Origin: Ruminococcus sp.
Lineage (GTDB): Bacteria > Bacillota > Clostridia > Oscillospirales > Ruminococcaceae
NCBI GenBank assembly: GCA_015066785.1
Contig: SVNT01000006.1
Location: forward strand, 1 to 64,000
Direction: 5' to 3'
Length of the DNA stretch: 64,000 bases
Part shown: positions 31,865 to 39,982 of the stretch, piece after piece
Layout of the letters: every line of letters begins with the position of its first letter
How positions within the stretch are numbered: the stretch's first letter is position 1
The notes under the pieces: generated by a model
Told to the model about the DNA's origin: nothing
Seen by the model: the letters and a program-made list of their open reading frames with translations, nothing else
Databases searched by the model: none
Made by a program: the position numbers and the translations under genes

Positions 31865-33154
31865 CTATTCTCTCGAATCCAGCATCGAAAATTCGTCCGA
31901 CAGCTTGTGGATATATTCCCTCAGGAAGTGTACGCAGTCCCTTTCCTTTGCGTCACCACGGACTATATCCTCGGCAAGTGCCTTGCAGGTCGGCGCTCCG
32001 CACGAACCGCAGTCAAGCCCGGGGAATTTTGCGCAGAGTTCTTCGACCTTTGCCATCTTCGCAAAGCTTTCGTTTATATCGGAGCCAAGACGGAACACGG
32101 GCAGATATTCTATGCCGTCGTCCCAGTAGCTTTCACTGCATTCCTTGTCCCCCAGATGATTGCAGGACACGGGAAGATATTTTCTCAGCCGCTTGAGCTT
32201 TGTTTTTGCAACATACGGATTTTCAACCGTAAGCACTCCTCCGACGCAACCACCGCTGCAGGCGTTGAGTTCTATAAAATCAAGGTCGGAGAATTTTTCG
32301 TCCTCTAAATCCTCAAGCACACGGATTACATTTTCTATTCCGTCTGCGGCAAGATAGCTGTCGGTAAGAAGCCCTCCTGCCTCTCCTCCGCTGCCACCCC
32401 AGCTTACACCGATTTTTCCCGATTCGGTGTATTCCTCGGTTTCGTCAACGGTTTCTTTCATAAAACTTATAAGCGGAGGATAAACCTCCTTTATCGCAAC
32501 AACTGCGTCAACCTCGGACTTTGAAGTGCCGAGAGGTCTTTTTGTAGCCGTTTTCTTCGCAGGGCAGGGGGAGATAAATACAATCCCTATTTCTTCTGCG
32601 GGAAGTCCCGTTTTTTCCATTGCCTTTTTTCTTGCGGCTGCGGCGGCAACCTCAATCGGTGCCGCTATCGGAAGAAGATGCTCGATAAGATTCGGAAATC
32701 TCACCTGAATAAGTCTTACAACCGATGGACAGGCTGAAGATATGAACGGTCTTTTTTCGGGATGCTCCTGTATGTATCTTCTCGACAGCTCGGAAACCTC
32801 CTCCGCCGCCTTTGAAACCTCATATACATCATTGAATCCCAGCTTTATCAGCGCACGGAGTATGATATTCACATCGTCGAGATTATTGAACTGACCGTAC
32901 AGCGATGGCGCCGGAAGTGCCACGGTATATTCGTACTTGTTGAGTACAACCAGCGGGTCGTAGGTTGCGAGCTTTGCGTGATGAGGGCATATTCTTATAC
33001 ACTCTCCGCAGTCTATGCAGAATTCCTTGATAATCTGTGCTTTTCCGTTTCTCACACGGATAGCCTGCGTCGGACATCTTTTTATGCAGTTAATACAGCC
33101 CATGCACTTGTTGGAGTCAAGCCGCACGGAGTTTACGAATTCATTTTCGCTCAT
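31865..33154 (-). CDS. Sensory-type [FeFe]-hydrogenase (HydS-like)
   Basis: This is a 429-residue protein with an N-terminal two-cluster ferredoxin domain (Cys17-27, Cys46-56) and an H-cluster domain. It lacks the textbook motifs of a working enzyme: L1 is S-S-A-C-P-S-V-V, with Ala141 where the proton-relay cysteine stands and ligand Cys142 kept. L2 is S-P-C-P-A-K-K (Cys197) and L3 is N-A-C-S-G-G-C-V-G-G (Cys299, Cys303). The Ala substitution is the mark of putative H2-sensing hydrogenases. In place of a PAS domain it ends in another [4Fe-4S] domain (C-G-S-C-G-A-P-T-C, Cys382-390, and Cys407). It probably reports H2 or redox state to its neighbours. The start follows GAGGAG. Confidence 0.88.
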   Translation of the reverse strand: MSENEFVNSVRLDSNKCMGCINCIKRCPTQAIRVRNGKAQIIKEFCIDCGECIRICPHHAKLATYDPLVVLNKYEYTVALPAPSLYGQFNNLDDVNIILRALIKLGFNDVYEVSKAAEEVSELSRRYIQEHPEKRPFISSACPSVVRLIQVRFPNLIEHLLPIAAPIEVAAAAARKKAMEKTGLPAEEIGIVFISPCPAKKTATKRPLGTSKSEVDAVVAIKEVYPPLISFMKETVDETEEYTESGKIGVSWGGSGGEAGGLLTDSYLAADGIENVIRVLEDLEDEKFSDLDFIELNACSGGCVGGVLTVENPYVAKTKLKRLRKYLPVSCNHLGDKECSESYWDDGIEYLPVFRLGSDINESFAKMAKVEELCAKFPGLDCGSCGAPTCKALAEDIVRGDAKERDCVHFLREYIHKLSDEFSMLDSRE

Positions 33155-33196
33155 GAGTATTCTCCTCTTTCCGTAATAACCATATATTTTCGTTTT

Positions 33197-33619
33197 TTAG
33201 AAATTCACCTTCATTGTGACGGTTGTTCCCACTCCGATTTCGGTTTCGATTTTCATATCGTCGGAATATTTCTTCATATTAGGAAGACCCATTCCCGCAC
33301 CGAAACCGAGCGAGCGCACCTTGTCGGGCGCCGTAGAAAATCCCGCCTGCATAGCCTGCTCGATATCCTTGATTCCGGGGCCCTTGTCGGCAAGTATCAT
33401 AGTTATATCCTTCGGGGAGATTTCAACATCTATCTTTCCTCCGTCGGCGTGGATTACCATATTGATTTCACCCTCGTACATTGCAATGGATACTTTTCTC
33501 ACTGCGTCGGGGGAAATTCCCATCTTTTTAAGCTTGCTCTTCACATCGCTTGATGCCTCTCCCGCACGGGTGAAATCCTCTGCGGAAATGTTATATGTCA
33601 GTTTGATTGTATCACTCAA
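33197..33619 (-). CDS. RsbW/anti-sigma-type ATP-binding protein
   Basis: This 140-residue protein is a GHKL ATPase of the serine-kinase (RsbW/SpoIIAB) type: A-M-Y-E-G-E-I-N as N-box, D-K-G-P-G-I as G1 and G-F-G-A-G-M-G-L-P as G2. No other domain is present. Its ATG overlaps the stop of the upstream DRTGG gene by four bases (ATGA), which couples their translation and suggests a complex. No sigma factor or STAS protein is in this operon, so the partner is unclear. Confidence 0.83.
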   Translation of the reverse strand: MSDTIKLTYNISAEDFTRAGEASSDVKSKLKKMGISPDAVRKVSIAMYEGEINMVIHADGGKIDVEISPKDITMILADKGPGIKDIEQAMQAGFSTAPDKVRSLGFGAGMGLPNMKKYSDDMKIETEIGVGTTVTMKVNF

Positions 33620-33966
33620 TTGTCTGCACCCCCACGAAGCCCGTTAGTATAGAGAATACCACACGCAGGGAACATTCTCATCCCCGTGGAAAGAAGAACG
33701 ATGTCCCTTTCCTTTGCGAGTTCTATTATAGAGTCATCGGGCATTTTTCCTCTTACAAAAACGATGCACACAATGTCGAGCATTTCAGCCGTACGCACAG
33801 CCTGAGGGTTGCAGAGTCCCGTAAGAAGTACCGACTGGTCTTTCACGAATGCGAGTACGTCGCTCATCATATCCGAACCGCAGGCAGTATGAACCTCACG
33901 GTCAAGATGTTCCTCTCCTGAAAGGACTTCAGCCTCAAGTAAATTTTTAATGTCGTTTACTGTCAT
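33616..33966 (-). CDS. DRTGG-domain protein (first copy)
   Basis: This is a 116-residue, single-domain DRTGG protein, first in the operon of the sensory hydrogenase. It has hydrophobic beta strands (V-L-L-T-G-L, I-V-C-I-V-F-V-R-G-K) and an M-S-D-V-L-A-F segment. The start codon follows GGAGG. It is paired with the ATPase that overlaps it by four bases. The function is inferred only from context. Confidence 0.72.
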   Translation of the reverse strand: MTVNDIKNLLEAEVLSGEEHLDREVHTACGSDMMSDVLAFVKDQSVLLTGLCNPQAVRTAEMLDIVCIVFVRGKMPDDSIIELAKERDIVLLSTGMRMFPACGILYTNGLRGGADN

Positions 33967-34009
33967 AATAAAACCTCCGTAATAAATTTCGGGGAATATC
34001 GGTTTTCAA

Positions 34010-34073
34010 CCCGCTCGTTTCCCGACGGGTTGTTATACAGCATTATTATAACATATTTCCCTCTTTTTTTCAA
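34010..34073 (-). promoter_or_regulatory. hydS operon promoter with inverted repeat and leader hairpin
   Basis: TTGAAA (34068-34073) and TATAAT (34045-34050) are spaced by 17 bases on the reverse strand. TGTTATA at the -10 has an inverted partner nine bases downstream (34031-34037 and 34047-34053); the same half-sites form the palindrome at the hydrogenase promoter. A leader hairpin (AACCCG and CGGGTT, 34010-34033) follows. Confidence 0.7.
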
Positions 34074-34141
34074 CTGTCAGTAGTTTAGATAAAACCTCTC
34101 CGCTTTTGGAAAATCTCACAATTTCGTTAATCTTTTCACAC

Positions 34142-34170
34142 TTGCTTTTAGCTGTACCTGAGTGTATAAT
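34142..34170 (+). promoter_or_regulatory. uvrC promoter
   Basis: TTGCTT (34142-34147) and TATAAT (34165-34170) have a 17-base spacer, 38 bases before the start codon. Confidence 0.7.
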
Positions 34171-34207
34171 GTCAGTTGACAACCACGAAAGAAAGGAGTT
34201 TTCCCGT

Positions 34208-36019
34208 ATGAACGAATATCTTGAACGCCTCCGTGAAAAAACATGCCGTCTTACCGATGCGCCGGGGGTGTATCTTATGAAAAACAAAGACGGGAAAATT
34301 ATCTATATCGGAAAGGCAAAGAACCTGAAAAAGCGTGTCACAAGCTATTTCAAGGAAAACCCCATGCATCTTCCCAAGGTCGCAAAAATGGTCGAGAATG
34401 TATACGACTACGATTTCATCGTCACCGACAGCGAATACGAGGCTCTCGTCCTTGAATGCTCACTCATAAAACAGCACTGCCCGAAGTACAACATCCTTCT
34501 GAAAGACGACAAGGGCTATTTTTATATCAGAATATCCGACGGGGAATTTCCCCGCATAACAATGGAAATGCAGAAAAAAGGCAAGGGCGAATACCTCGGC
34601 CCGTATACCAGCGGATACACCGCAAAGCTTGCCGTGGAAGAGGCAAATAAAGTATTCATGCTCCCCACCTGCACAAAGAAATTTCCTGCGGAATTCCGGC
34701 GCAACAGACCATGCCTGAATTATCACATCAAGCGTTGCATGGGCGTCTGCCGTGGAAGAATTACCGCAGAGGAATACAACAAGATAATCTCCGACGCAGT
34801 AAACTACATCAAAACAGGAAGTGCCGAATCTGTCGAGCGAATGGAAAAGGAAATGCTCGACGCCTCCGAAAGCCTTGATTTCGAGCGTGCCGCATTGTTG
34901 CGTGACAGAATAGCCGCAATAAAAAAAGCCGCAGACACGCAGAAAATCATCACCGACTGCAAGGATACCGACGTAATAGCAACAGCACGAAACGACAGCA
35001 GTATTTCCGCCGCCGTGCTGATATACCGCAACGGAAGACTCGTAGACAAAATGAATTTCTTCCTCGGTGACAAGGAAGACGATGTCTTCGGCGATTTTGT
35101 AAAGCAGTTCTATCACGGTGCAGAGGACATACCGAAAGAAATTCTCGTAGAAGAAGAATTCGATGATATGGAATTCGTCGAAAGATACCTGCGTGAGCGT
35201 TCGGGGCACGCCGTTTCCGTCACTACGAGAGTACGTGGCGACGGTGCAAGACTCATAGCCCTCGCAAAATCGAACGCAGGGGAATATCTTTCATTCAAGG
35301 TAAACCGTACCGCAAAGGAAATTATCGCACTCGACGAAATCGGAAAGCTCCTCGGGCTGAAAGAACCGCCGAAATATATCGAATCCTACGACATATCGAA
35401 TCTCGGCTCATCGGGAATTGTTGCGGGTATGGTCGTTTTCGAAAACGGCAGACCTCTGCGCTCGGCGTACAAGAGATTTTCAATGAAAGACAATCTTTCA
35501 CAGAACGACCTTGCCTGTATGCGTGAGGTCATATCACGCCGTTTCAACCATTATGTGAACAAGGATACCGACGATGAAGGTTTCCTCCGCCTCCCCGACC
35601 TTATACTCGTCGACGGCGGCAAGGGACAGGTTTCCGTTGCAAGAGAGGTCGTTTCGGAAATGGGACTCGATGTTCCCGTTTTCGGAATGGTAAAGGACAA
35701 CAAACACCGCACAAAAGCAATCGCCACCGACGGAAAGGAAATCTCCGTATCGGATATGAAACCTGCGTTTTTCCTGCTGACAAGAATACAGGACGAGGTT
35801 CACCGCTTTGCGATAACCTACCAGCGTTCAACCCGAAAGAAAGGACTTGATTCCGAGCTTATGCAGGTAAAGGGAATAGGCGAGAAAAAAGCGTTAAAAC
35901 TACTTAAAGCCTACAAGACGAAAAAAGCAATGAAAGAGGCGTCCGCCGAAGACATCGCCTCAACAGCGGGAGTCAGCCTTGCAACCGCAGAGGAACTCCT
36001 CGCAATGCTGAACGGATAA
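34208..36019 (+). CDS. uvrC: UvrABC system protein C
   Basis: UvrC makes both incisions in nucleotide excision repair. The 603-residue protein shows a GIY-YIG nuclease domain at the N-terminus (P-G-V-Y-L-M...I-Y-I-G-K-A), a UvrB-binding UVR motif near 205-240, the RNase H-like second nuclease domain (S-Y-D-I-S-N, L-V-D-G-G-K-G-Q) and tandem helix-hairpin-helix motifs at the end. I chose the ATG at 34208, eight bases after AAGGAG. An in-frame ATG 34 codons earlier lies upstream of the promoter and is rejected. Confidence 0.96.
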   Translation: MNEYLERLREKTCRLTDAPGVYLMKNKDGKIIYIGKAKNLKKRVTSYFKENPMHLPKVAKMVENVYDYDFIVTDSEYEALVLECSLIKQHCPKYNILLKDDKGYFYIRISDGEFPRITMEMQKKGKGEYLGPYTSGYTAKLAVEEANKVFMLPTCTKKFPAEFRRNRPCLNYHIKRCMGVCRGRITAEEYNKIISDAVNYIKTGSAESVERMEKEMLDASESLDFERAALLRDRIAAIKKAADTQKIITDCKDTDVIATARNDSSISAAVLIYRNGRLVDKMNFFLGDKEDDVFGDFVKQFYHGAEDIPKEILVEEEFDDMEFVERYLRERSGHAVSVTTRVRGDGARLIALAKSNAGEYLSFKVNRTAKEIIALDEIGKLLGLKEPPKYIESYDISNLGSSGIVAGMVVFENGRPLRSAYKRFSMKDNLSQNDLACMREVISRRFNHYVNKDTDDEGFLRLPDLILVDGGKGQVSVAREVVSEMGLDVPVFGMVKDNKHRTKAIATDGKEISVSDMKPAFFLLTRIQDEVHRFAITYQRSTRKKGLDSELMQVKGIGEKKALKLLKAYKTKKAMKEASAEDIASTAGVSLATAEELLAMLNG

Positions 36020-36027
36020 AAAAACAG

Positions 36028-36056
36028 TAGACTTTTGACAAATTATATGATATAAT
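36028..36056 (+). promoter_or_regulatory. Possible rsmD-coaD promoter
   Basis: TATAAT (36051-36056) pairs with a weak TAGACT (36028-36033) at 17 bases. A better TTGACA (36035-36040) is only ten bases from the -10 box. Confidence 0.4.
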
Positions 36057-36086
36057 TACTGTATATTTGAGTGAGAGGATAACATT

Positions 36087-36626
36087 ATGCGTGTAATTTC
36101 AGGAAAAGCAAGAGGCAGACGCCTCAGAACTCTTGAGGGTAACGATGTAAGACCTACAACCGATAAGGTCAAGGAGGCTGTTTTCAGTATCATACAGTTC
36201 GACCTCCCGGGCTCTGTATTTCTCGATTTGTTTTCGGGCAGCGGTCAGATGGGCATAGAAGCTCTCAGCCGTGACGCAAAGTTTGCGTATTTCGTTGACA
36301 GCTCCAAGGCGTCGGCGGCGGTAACTTCCGAAAACCTTGCAACAGTCGGCTTTTCGGACTGCTCTAAGGTATACACGATGGACAGTATCAGTTTTCTCCG
36401 CTCCACAAGCAATACTTTCGATATAGCGCTCCTCGACCCGCCCTACAACAAGGGACTTCTTGCCGAGGCACTCCCGTTGCTTGAAACCAGAATGTCGGAG
36501 AGAGGGATTGTTCTCTGCGAACACCCCGACAACGAAGTTCTCCCCGATGAAACAGAAAGACTTATCAAAAAGAAGGAATACTCCTACGGAAAGATAGGGG
36601 TTACACTTTACACCGTAAAGGAATGA
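36087..36626 (+). CDS. rsmD: 16S rRNA (guanine966-N2)-methyltransferase
   Basis: This is a 179-residue Rossmann methyltransferase. The N-terminus R-V-I-S-G-K-A-R-G-R-R-L with R-P-T-T-D-K-V-K-E-A-V-F is the RsmD signature; D-L-F-S-G-S-G-Q-M-G-I-E binds S-adenosylmethionine and L-D-P-P-Y-N is the catalytic motif for N2-guanine methylation. It lies four bases before coaD, a pairing common in Firmicutes. Confidence 0.95.
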   Translation: MRVISGKARGRRLRTLEGNDVRPTTDKVKEAVFSIIQFDLPGSVFLDLFSGSGQMGIEALSRDAKFAYFVDSSKASAAVTSENLATVGFSDCSKVYTMDSISFLRSTSNTFDIALLDPPYNKGLLAEALPLLETRMSERGIVLCEHPDNEVLPDETERLIKKKEYSYGKIGVTLYTVKE

Positions 36627-36630
36627 TAGT

Positions 36631-37125
36631 ATGCGTAAAAGAATCGCTGTCTGTCCGGGAAGTTTTGACCCGGTAACCTACGGACACAGGGATATTATAA
36701 GAAGAGCGTCGGAAATTTTCGACGAGGTTATAGTTCTCGTTTCGGTCAACCACTCGAAAAACCCCAGCTTTTCCGTAACCGAAAGAATTGATATGATAAA
36801 GGCTGTCACCGACGACCTCGACAACATCGAAATAGACTCATTCAACGGACTTCTTGCCGACTATGTCAAGAAAAGAGAGGCAGTTGCGATTGTCAAGGGA
36901 CTCCGTGCCGTAAGCGACTTCGAATATGAATTCCAGCAGGCGCTCGCAAACAAAAAGCTCTACGACGGCGCAGAAACGGTCTTCCTCACGACAAAGCCCG
37001 AAAATATGTTCATCAGCTCAAGCGTCGTGAAGCAGATTGCCCAGCTCGGAGGGGATATAACAGACTTTGTTCCGGGCAAAGTAAAGGATATTATCGTTGA
37101 AAGATTTTCAAAAAGGCCACTTTAG
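36631..37125 (+). CDS. coaD: Phosphopantetheine adenylyltransferase
   Basis: This enzyme catalyses the fourth step of coenzyme A synthesis, adenylating 4'-phosphopantetheine. The 164-residue protein has the nucleotidyltransferase motif G-S-F-D-P-V-T-Y-G-H near the N-terminus and the C-terminal I-S-S-S-V-V-K signature, and it has the usual length. It is the second gene of the rsmD operon. Confidence 0.96.
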   Translation: MRKRIAVCPGSFDPVTYGHRDIIRRASEIFDEVIVLVSVNHSKNPSFSVTERIDMIKAVTDDLDNIEIDSFNGLLADYVKKREAVAIVKGLRAVSDFEYEFQQALANKKLYDGAETVFLTTKPENMFISSSVVKQIAQLGGDITDFVPGKVKDIIVERFSKRPL

Positions 37126-37141
37126 AAAGGAAGTATGAAAA

Positions 37142-37612
37142 ATGAATATTGATGAAGTTCTCGAAATGCTCGACGAAATGCTCGATAAAGCCCCGGGGGT
37201 ACCGTTCACGGCGAAAAAAGTCGCTCTCGACGCAGACAAGGTGCGTGACCTTCTGAACGAAATCCGCCTCAGTCTTCCGCAGGAAATCAAGCAGGCAAAA
37301 AACATAGTTGCCGACAGACAGGATATACTCAGCGACGCCAACAAGGAAGCCGAGTCCATTATCCGTAAGGCTGAAGAACGTGCAAAGATTATCGTTTCAA
37401 ACGACGAAATCGTAAAGGAAGCTCAGGCACGCTCAACCGAAATCCTCAATCAGACGCAGGAAAAGTGCAAGAATATGAAGATTGAGGCAAGAGAGTACAT
37501 CGAAAAAATCCTCGACCAGACAGAGAGCCTTCTCAGCACAAACATCGTTGCTGTAAAGAAAACAAAGCAGGCTGTAAGAATGGCGAACAAGAACCCCCAG
37601 TCAACCAACTAG
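37142..37612 (+). CDS. Coiled-coil protein downstream of coaD
   Basis: This is a 156-residue, charged, mostly helical protein. From about residue 45 to 140 it shows heptad-like spacing with many Glu, Lys and Ala residues (A-E-E-R-A-K-I-I-V), resembling stator b-subunit or DivIVA-like coiled coils. There is no membrane span, so it is not an F-type ATPase b-subunit. It follows coaD by 16 bases with its own AAGGAAG site. Proteins like this are often mis-annotated as ATPase subunits. The function is unknown. Confidence 0.72.
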   Translation: MNIDEVLEMLDEMLDKAPGVPFTAKKVALDADKVRDLLNEIRLSLPQEIKQAKNIVADRQDILSDANKEAESIIRKAEERAKIIVSNDEIVKEAQARSTEILNQTQEKCKNMKIEAREYIEKILDQTESLLSTNIVAVKKTKQAVRMANKNPQSTN

Positions 37613-37643
37613 GCAAATCCCGCCAACAATGTGAGCCACCTCT

Positions 37644-37825
37644 GGCAATTCGCATCGTACAGATTAAGTAAGAAAAGTTTACCGCCCGGTAACTTTGCTC
37701 GCTTCTGTATTGCACCTGCATTAAAGCGAGCCGCTTTGGGCAATCGTATCGTACGGATTATAATAGAGCGAATTTACCGCTCGGTAACTTCACTTACTCT
37801 TGTATCGCACTCACACTAAGGCGTG
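37644..37825. repeat. Two tandem diverged copies of an ~86-bp non-coding sequence
   Basis: Copy 1 (37644-37729) and copy 2 (37739-37825) align over their whole length at roughly 75% identity, starting GGCAAT...CGTATCGTAC. Each holds a short hairpin, TTTACCG-C(C/T)-CGGTAA, in the centre and ends near TGTATCGCAC. They fill most of the gene-free stretch 37613-37966. No protein is encoded. This could be a genus-specific intergenic repeat or a small RNA. Confidence 0.7.
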
Positions 37826-37855
37826 ATTATATTTGAATTTAAAGGAGATTGCTGT

Positions 37856-37933
37856 TTGAAGAAAAACAACACCTTGGAGATTGTAGCGTAAACGGAGAGG
37901 TTTGCGAATACATTCTCACACAAACCTCCCCGT
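37856..37933 (+). promoter_or_regulatory. Possible leader peptide and hairpin before the acetyltransferase gene
   Basis: AAAGGAG (37841-37847) precedes an 11-codon frame starting at TTG (37856) and ending TAA (37889-37891), peptide M-K-K-N-N-T-L-E-I-V-A. Immediately after it, ACGGaGAGGTTTG (37892-37904) pairs with CAAACCTCcCCGT (37921-37933). The order leader frame, hairpin, gene resembles attenuation, but no T-run follows. Confidence 0.35.
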
Positions 37934-37966
37934 ATTGCAGTCAACAATTTTCAGGAGGAATAAACA

Positions 37967-38593
37967 ATGAATAAAAATGACTACATCATCCGTTTGGAAG
38001 AAGAAAAAGACTACGCAGTAACAGAAAACCTCGTGCGTGAATCATTCTGGAATGTATACCGCCCCGGCTGTATGGAGCATTATCTTCTGCACTGTTTAAG
38101 AAACGACAAGGACTTCGTTCCCGAGCTTGATTTCGTAATGGAAAAGGACGGCGACATCATCGGTCAGAATGTTTTTGTAAGGGCACATATAAGCTCCGAC
38201 GACGGCAGAAAAATTCCGATTATGACAATGGGGCCCATATGCATAACACCCGAGCTCAAACGAAAAGGCTACGGGAAAATCCTGCTCGATTACACCATCG
38301 GAAAAGCAAAGGAAATGGGCGCAGGCGCATTATGCTTTGAGGGGAACATCGACTTTTACGGCAAAAGCGGATTTACCTTTGCCTCGGATTTCGGAATACG
38401 TTATCACGGTCTGCCCGAAGACGCCGACGCATCATTCTTCTTGTGTAAGGAGCTTGCCGACGGTTACCTCGACGGTATAACAGGCGAATACGCTCCGCCC
38501 GATGGATACCTCATCAGCGAAGAAGACGCAGAGGAATTCGACAAGAAATATCCGCCGAAGGAAAAGCTTGTACTTCCCGGTCAGATTTTCTGA
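37967..38593 (+). CDS. GNAT-family N-acetyltransferase
   Basis: This is a 208-residue GNAT enzyme. The acetyl-CoA motif appears as E-L-K-R-K-G-Y-G-K-I-L-L (about 89-100), and I-M-T-M-G-P-I-C-I forms the preceding strand; F-Y-G-K-S-G-F is the usual end of the fold. About 55 residues beyond the core may shape the substrate site. The acceptor is unknown. The start follows AGGAGG. It stands alone between the repeat region and a strong terminator. Confidence 0.85.
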   Translation: MNKNDYIIRLEEEKDYAVTENLVRESFWNVYRPGCMEHYLLHCLRNDKDFVPELDFVMEKDGDIIGQNVFVRAHISSDDGRKIPIMTMGPICITPELKRKGYGKILLDYTIGKAKEMGAGALCFEGNIDFYGKSGFTFASDFGIRYHGLPEDADASFFLCKELADGYLDGITGEYAPPDGYLISEEDAEEFDKKYPPKEKLVLPGQIF

Positions 38594-38620
38594 TTTCAAC
38601 ACAAACACCAAAAACAAAAA

Positions 38621-38649
38621 GGTACCGATTTTTCATCGGTACCTTTTTT
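38621..38649. terminator. Bidirectional terminator between convergent genes
   Basis: GGTACCGAT pairs with ATCGGTACC around a five-base loop, with A5 before and T6 after. Confidence 0.92.
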
Positions 38650-38652
38650 ATG

Positions 38653-39798
38653 TTACTTATTGTAGTTGTCAAGAAGGAGCTTTATCTTCTCGTGTGGGTC
38701 GATAATCTTGCTTATAGAAACATCGTGATTGATTGCTGCAATAAAGTATGCAATATACTTCGATACGTCAACCTCTGTGAACCACTCACGCTTTTTGAGT
38801 TCTTCTGTGCGGTATGTGAGGTTTGTTCCGAGAACGCCCGAAATTACGCCTTCGTTGTATGCCTTGTCGAAGAGGTCAAGACCGTTTGTGAAGATTGAGT
38901 ATGTGCCGTAAGCGAAAATTCTGTTTGCCTTGCGCTTTTTGAGTTCGTATGCGATATCAAGCATAGACTCACCTGATGAGATGATGTCGTCGGCAATGAA
39001 TACATCCTTGCCTTCAACTGTATCTCCGAGGTATTCGTGCGCTACGATGGGGTTTCTTCCGTTCACAACCTGTGAGTAGTCACGGCGCTTATAGAACATA
39101 CCGAGGTTTACACCGAGTACTGATGCGTAGTACATATTTCTGTTGATAGCACCTTCGTCGGGAGAAATAATCATAAAGTGATCCTTGTCGAGCTTGAGGT
39201 CCTTGTGCTTTCCGAGAAGTGCCTTGAGAACCTGATATGTAGGCATTACATTGTCAAAGCCCATAAGGGGGATTGCGTTATGTACACGGGGGTCATGTGC
39301 GTCGAATGTAACGATATTCGATACACCCATATTTTCAAGTTCCTGAAGTGCTACTGCACAGTCAAGTGACTCACGGTAGTTTCTTCTGTGCTGACGGCCG
39401 CCGTAAAGAATAGGCATAATTACGCTGATGCGGTGTGCCTTTCCCCCTGCTGCCTGAATAATTCTCTTGAGGTCCTGATAATGATCATCGGGAGACATTG
39501 AATTTTCTGTGCCGAACATCTTGTACTTGCAGTTGTAGTTTCCTACATCAACGATAATGAAAATATCATCGCCACGGATTGTGCTCTTGATAAGGCCCTT
39601 TCCGTCACCTGATGAGAAACGGGGGCACTGTGTTTCAACAAGGAAAGTGTTGTTTTCGGGCTTGTGTTCGGGAGTTGCCCACTGCATAAGATAGCTGTTT
39701 ATTTTTTCTCCGAGTTCCGTCGCACCGTTCATTGCAATAATTCCGAGAGGTGCTACCCTTTCGTTCGGGTTGAAGGATATTTCTGAATTGATAATCAT
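38653..39798 (-). CDS. prs: Divergent ribose-phosphate pyrophosphokinase
   Basis: This enzyme makes PRPP from ribose-5-phosphate and ATP for nucleotide synthesis. The 381-residue protein is longer than the usual 315, with inserts in the N-terminal half. The catalytic flexible loop (Y-G-G-R-Q-H-R-R), the F-D-A-H-D-P motif and the PRPP loop (I-A-D-D-I-I-S-S-G-E-S) are recognisable but altered from the classical forms. I chose the ATG at 39796-39798 next to AAGGGG; an earlier in-frame start lies in the leader. This long type occurs in other clostridia; a second, classical prs elsewhere in the genome cannot be excluded. Confidence 0.85.
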   Translation of the reverse strand: MIINSEISFNPNERVAPLGIIAMNGATELGEKINSYLMQWATPEHKPENNTFLVETQCPRFSSGDGKGLIKSTIRGDDIFIIVDVGNYNCKYKMFGTENSMSPDDHYQDLKRIIQAAGGKAHRISVIMPILYGGRQHRRNYRESLDCAVALQELENMGVSNIVTFDAHDPRVHNAIPLMGFDNVMPTYQVLKALLGKHKDLKLDKDHFMIISPDEGAINRNMYYASVLGVNLGMFYKRRDYSQVVNGRNPIVAHEYLGDTVEGKDVFIADDIISSGESMLDIAYELKKRKANRIFAYGTYSIFTNGLDLFDKAYNEGVISGVLGTNLTYRTEELKKREWFTEVDVSKYIAYFIAAINHDVSISKIIDPHEKIKLLLDNYNK

Positions 39799-39920
39799 AA
39801 AGTTACCCCTTTGTTTTGATAATCCGCACGGAAAACTCCGAGCATAATTATTATAAACTATTATAGGAATATATGCTATTGACATTTTCGACAATGTTCT
39901 TTGAATTTAGCAAATAAAAA

Positions 39921-39975
39921 ACAGAGAGGTTGAAACAACTGACCATAAAATAGGAAAGCTGTGTAGCCTCTCTGT
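39921..39975 (-). terminator. Flagellin gene terminator
   Basis: ACAGAGAGG and CCTCTCTGT form the stem of a long hairpin, followed on the reverse strand by TTTTTTATTT. Confidence 0.75.
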
Positions 39976-39982
39976 GAATTTT

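Noticed and set aside
24202..33966. Horizontal transfer of the hydrogenase region
   Set aside because: No integrase, insertion sequence, tRNA junction or obvious composition change was seen at its edges.
34106..34207. Longer UvrC start 34 codons upstream
   Set aside because: It lies ahead of the promoter; the ATG at 34208 has a proper AAGGAG and matches the family's start.
37644..37825. CRISPR array
   Set aside because: Only two diverged copies of about 86 bases, adjacent to each other, with no short identical repeats, regular spacers or cas genes.
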